From CBFDBF01 sp050304615 (GTDB taxonomy: Bacteria; Pseudomonadota; Gammaproteobacteria; Chromatiales; Chromatiaceae): 64,000 bases of DNA. Below the pieces are notes generated by a model that saw only the letters and a list, made by a program, of their open reading frames with translations, had not been told where the DNA came from and searched no databases. Positions 61,745-64,000 of this stretch are shown here, piece by piece. The DNA lies in NCBI GenBank assembly GCA_050304615.1, contig JBNLDW010000008.1, forward strand, positions 28,826-92,825. Direction: 5' to 3'. The first letter of the stretch is position 1; every line of letters starts with the position of its first letter. A program made the position numbers and the translations under genes.

Positions 61745-62914
61745 ATGATTACAGCAGATATTGAGCAAAAGATAATTGCTATAAGCCAGGAGTTGCATCG
61801 GTATCCTGAACTGAGCTGGCAAGAGGAGCGTACGGCAGCAGTGATATGCCGGGTATTGGATGAGCACGGCATTGCCTGCCGTAGCGGGGTTGCAAAGACA
61901 GGGGTGATTGCCGAGATTCCAGGTGAACTTGATGGCCCGTATATTGCCCTTCGTGCAGATATGGACGCACTGCCAATTCAGGAGCAGACAGAACTCCCAT
62001 TCGCCTCTGAAGTTGATGGGGTAATGCATGCCTGTGGCCATGATGGGCACGTCAGCATGTTGTTGGGTGCTGCCATAGAGCTAAGTCGGGGCAGCAGACC
62101 TTCGTTGCCCGTGAGGCTGCTGTTTCAGCCGGCCGAAGAGATAGGGGAAGGGGCGCAACAGATGATTCAGGAGGGGGCGTTGGATGGTGTCGCAGCAATC
62201 TTTGGTGGCCACCTGGATTGCAACTATCCAAGCGGCAGCATCGTCGTGGATGAAGGCATAGTGAGCGCCGCCTATGATACCTTCACTATCAGCGTAACCG
62301 GGCGCAGCGCGCACGCCTCCCGACCCCATGAGGCCATTGATGCTTTAGTTGCCGGCAGTGCCATCGTATTGGCAATAGAGGAGTGGGCTGCGAGAGAGGT
62401 CAAGCCGACTAAATCTGCCGTGGTGGCTATAGGCAGCTTCCACTCCGGAACCGCAGCCAATGTGATTGCCGGATCTGCTCTACTCAAGGGCTCTGTGCGC
62501 ACTCTGAGTGCCGCTCGCCGTGGAGAGCTAATTGAGAGCGTCATTCAGACTGTAGAGTCGGTAGCACTATCCTATGGGGTCACTGTCCAGGTGAAGTTCC
62601 AGGAGATGGCCCCCTCCATGCGCAACGACCCAGACATCACAGAGCTTTCTCGCAGGTCAGCGGCCAGGATCATAGGGGAGGGAAAGCTGAAGGTAATGTC
62701 AGAGTTAAATATGAGCAGCGAGGATTTCAGCTATTTCCAGCAACAGGTTCCAGGCTGCTATGTACGCTTTGGGGCGCAGGCTGATGGGTCAGAGAGCACA
62801 ATTGCTCACTGTGGCAGGTTTGAGTTTAATCCAGGGGCACTCCCGGTCGGTGCAGCCTTCTTTGCCGCTGCGGCCAGGGATGCAGGTGACTGGCTACGAA
62901 ATAGGGGCAAATAA
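61745..62914 (+). CDS. M20 family amidohydrolase
   Basis: A 389-residue metallopeptidase of the M20D/amidohydrolase group that cleaves N-acyl amino acids or small peptides. Metal-binding motifs: IALRADMDALPIQE, VMHACGHDGHVSMLLG and FQPAEEIGEGAQQM; later FGGHLD and GRSAHASRPHEAIDA of the dimerisation domain. ATG 61745 is taken as start; TTG 61742 is directly in front. Substrate unknown (hippurate hydrolase, IAA-amino acid hydrolase and similar are all in this group). Confidence 0.9.
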   Translation: MITADIEQKIIAISQELHRYPELSWQEERTAAVICRVLDEHGIACRSGVAKTGVIAEIPGELDGPYIALRADMDALPIQEQTELPFASEVDGVMHACGHDGHVSMLLGAAIELSRGSRPSLPVRLLFQPAEEIGEGAQQMIQEGALDGVAAIFGGHLDCNYPSGSIVVDEGIVSAAYDTFTISVTGRSAHASRPHEAIDALVAGSAIVLAIEEWAAREVKPTKSAVVAIGSFHSGTAANVIAGSALLKGSVRTLSAARRGELIESVIQTVESVALSYGVTVQVKFQEMAPSMRNDPDITELSRRSAARIIGEGKLKVMSELNMSSEDFSYFQQQVPGCYVRFGAQADGSESTIAHCGRFEFNPGALPVGAAFFAAAARDAGDWLRNRGK

Positions 62915-62980
62915 CCTGTAGTTGCCCCGTGTGAATTGCTTTGCACCCGAATCTAGTTTACCCTTGCGCCTCCAAAATCT

Positions 62981-63070
62981 GGAGAGGTGTCCGAGCGGCT
63001 GAAGGAGCACGCCTGGAAAGTGTGTATACGTTTGCGCGTATCGAGGGTTCGAATCCCTCCCTCTCCGCCA
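62981..63070 (+). tRNA. tRNA-Ser (anticodon GGA)
   Basis: A 90-nt class II tRNA with encoded CCA. Acceptor GGAGAGG and CCTCTCC pair. The anticodon stem-loop CACGC-CTGGAAA-GTGTG gives anticodon GGA (one G-T pair). A long variable arm with ATACG...CGTAT and the T arm GAGGGTTCGAATCCCTC follow. Reads UCC/UCU codons. A terminator follows at once. Confidence 0.96.
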
Positions 63071-63109
63071 AATAAAAAGAGGCCCCCTTGTGGGGCCTCT
63101 TTTTATTTG
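63071..63109 (+). terminator. Terminator of tRNA-Ser(GGA)
   Basis: AATAAAAAGAGGCCCC (63071-63086) and GGGGCCTCTTTTTATT (63092-63107) form a 16-bp perfect stem around a 5-bp loop, with A and T runs on both sides, so it can end transcription from either strand. Confidence 0.92.
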
Positions 63110-63496
63110 GTGGGCAGGGCGGTTTTGATGAGGATCCTTCGGTTCGATTAAAAATGCAGGATGCATTTTTGACCGCGCGCAGCGCGGCCCCGTAGGGGCG
63201 AGGCACATGGATGTGCCGAGTCAATCCCTCCCTCTCCGCCAAAATATAAAAGGGGTCCCAACAGGACCACTTTTATATTTTGAACAGGGAAGAATTCGAA
63301 CCCGAGATAATCGGAAAGGTTGGGTTCGACCAGGAGCGGCTTGGCCGCGACGCAGCGCGAGCCGCTTAAGCGGCGAGAGGGGCGCAGCCCCGGCAATCCC
63401 GACCGGCGGGATTCAGTGGTTCTTAGATATATTGGTAATTAATTTCGTAGCCCTTATTCTTCTGAGCAATTTCCACTCTCCCAGCAGGGGCTACGA
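63110..63496. other. GC-rich tRNA-tail repeat region
   Basis: No gene supported. It contains the palindrome AAAAATGCA-GGA-TGCATTTTT (63150-63170), the duplicated tRNA tail and its hairpin, and the perfect palindrome GCCGCTTAAGCGGC (63361-63374). The stretches 63110-63220 and 63282-63420 look like diverged copies of one unit: both have a GGG...TTCGA(C/T) part followed by CGCAGCGCG and a GGGGCG block. Confidence 0.5.
63223..63243 (+). repeat. Duplicated 3' tail of tRNA-Ser
   Basis: The 21 bases at 63223-63243 equal those at 63052-63072, i.e. the last 19 nt of the tRNA (T-arm half, acceptor, CCA) plus two. They too are followed by an imperfect A/T-flanked hairpin (63241-63281). A copied tRNA end is the usual mark of an integration site or of tandem tRNA decay; no integrase is visible. 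Confidence 0.75.
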
Positions 63497-63931
63497 GCCT
63501 ATTTCTTTTACTTGTCTAAAAGAAATAGGCGAAAGAAAAAGACACTCCACGACTTGCCCTTCGGGTACCCTGCGTTCCTCACCGTTCCAGGGGCTCCAGC
63601 GAAGGGATATCCCTATCCCTCGCTGGAGGCGCCGCGTCCATGCGGCGCCCTTTCAGGCCTGATCCTGTATCGGTTCCGGTACTCGGCTGCGTCGGAGGAG
63701 GTAAGGGGAGGCCATCCTAAACCCCTTCGGATCCGTTAAGCATCGCGATCCCGCGAGGAAAAGGCCTGAAAGGGGTCGGCAGGGATGCCGACCCTCTTCC
63801 GTCGGGACATGGAGGTCACGTCGGAAGAGCCCCGAGTGGGATGAGAAGCGCAGAGTACCCGCGTAGCGGGCGGAGCCGTGGGGTGTCATTCTCTTTGGGT
63901 ACTTTCTCTTGGACACGCAAGAGAAAGTACC
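63497..63931. repeat. Large inverted-repeat element
   Basis: Two related halves lie head to head. The left begins with a hairpin GCCTATTTCTTTT/AAAAGAAATAGGC (63497-63530); the right ends with GGTACTTTCTCTTG/CAAGAGAAAGTACC (63898-63931). Both hairpins are followed inward by AAAG-GACACtCC-like and GGGTAC-CTCTGCG-like blocks. The inner ends are the perfect inverted pair CCCTTTCAGGCCT (63648-63660) and AGGCCTGAAAGGG (63762-63774). The centre, 63661-63761, is not paired. No coding region is convincing. Similar TTTCTTGCGTGTCCAAGAAA elements are common in gammaproteobacterial intergenic DNA. Confidence 0.65.
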
Positions 63932-64000
63932 TCGTGGCCATTGCGCCTGAATAAGATATTTCAACAGGATCAATGGGCCACGAAATTAACTACCGATGCT

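Noticed and set aside
62894..63242. Minus-strand frames over tRNA-Ser(GGA) and its tail
   Set aside because: These read through tRNA and terminator sequence in reverse; products such as GRDSNPR-type strings are well-known tRNA artefacts.
63207..63973. Open frames in the inverted-repeat region
   Set aside because: They cross palindromes and repeats, exist on both strands at once and show no domain or ribosome site.
1..64000. CRISPR array
   Set aside because: No regularly spaced direct repeats with variable spacers were seen; the hairpin family is irregularly spaced over 5.6 kb.

Overview
The window reads as a chromosomal segment of a motile, sulfur-oxidising gammaproteobacterium, probably of the Chromatiales or the related free-living and symbiotic thiotrophs. 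This is inferred from three things. There is an rhd-tusA-dsrE2 sulfur-relay cluster next to LysR and Crp/Fnr regulators. The anaerobic ubiquinone genes ubiU, ubiV and ubiT are present. The flagellar/chemotaxis cluster has the Pseudomonas-type order fliLMNOPQR-flhBAFG-fliA-cheYZAB-motCD-parA-parP-cheW-DUF2802. The species cannot be fixed from the sequence alone.

Layout. 1-6.8 kb: a CreB/CreC-like two-component system, a VIT/vWA protein with a PEP-CTERM-like tail, and a small exosortase (XrtK type). A decayed second copy of the VIT gene and an extra uppS paralogue follow. Both VIT leaders carry four TCCAC-like boxes spaced exactly 11 bp, like CreB targets. 7-13.3 kb: RND efflux pair, cbpA-cbpM chaperone pair, tadA. 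13.5-14.9 kb: a solitary CcoN-like protein that keeps the low-spin haem ligands but lacks the haem b3 ligand and much of the CuB site. 14.9-21.8 kb: an accessory stretch, all genes on the minus strand, partly AT-rich. It holds mostly exported or membrane proteins of unknown role, a phospholipase A2-like protein and an HNH nuclease. A family of GGTC(A/G)GA...TC(C/T)GACC hairpins sits in many of the gaps.

21.8-31.7 kb: a divergent deacetylase / lysine acetyltransferase (Pat) pair, mtgA, a REC-REC-PAS-GGDEF-EAL protein, a macrodomain hydrolase, a 25-residue membrane peptide gene with its own terminator, mltF and tRNA-Ser(CGA). 32-37 kb: a YhcC-type radical SAM gene, ubiU, ubiV, ubiT, cysG. 37-41 kb: rhodanese, TusA, DsrE2, LysR, a conserved hypothetical, a small DUF2892 protein and a Crp/Fnr regulator. 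41.3-60.6 kb: the flagellar/chemotaxis cluster, starting at a near-perfect sigma-54 promoter in front of fliL. It includes a 56-aa gene between cheW and the DUF2802 gene. 60.8-64 kb: a methyltransferase, an M20 amidohydrolase, tRNA-Ser(GGA) with a duplicated 3' tail, and a roughly 435-bp inverted-repeat element.

How it fits together. CreC senses an unknown signal and CreB probably switches on the VIT/vWA protein through the 11-bp array; the exosortase would then process that single target at the membrane. The sulfur-relay proteins pass sulfane sulfur between carriers, CysG supplies sirohaem, and UbiUVT allow ubiquinone synthesis without oxygen, which suits respiration at oxic-anoxic boundaries. 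Motility and polar chemoreceptor-array placement (ParC/ParP) come from the 19-kb cluster. The best candidates for something undescribed are the CreBC/VIT/XrtK module with its duplicated operator, the CcoN-like protein without a binuclear centre, and the two FliM-like peptides in the CheA linker.
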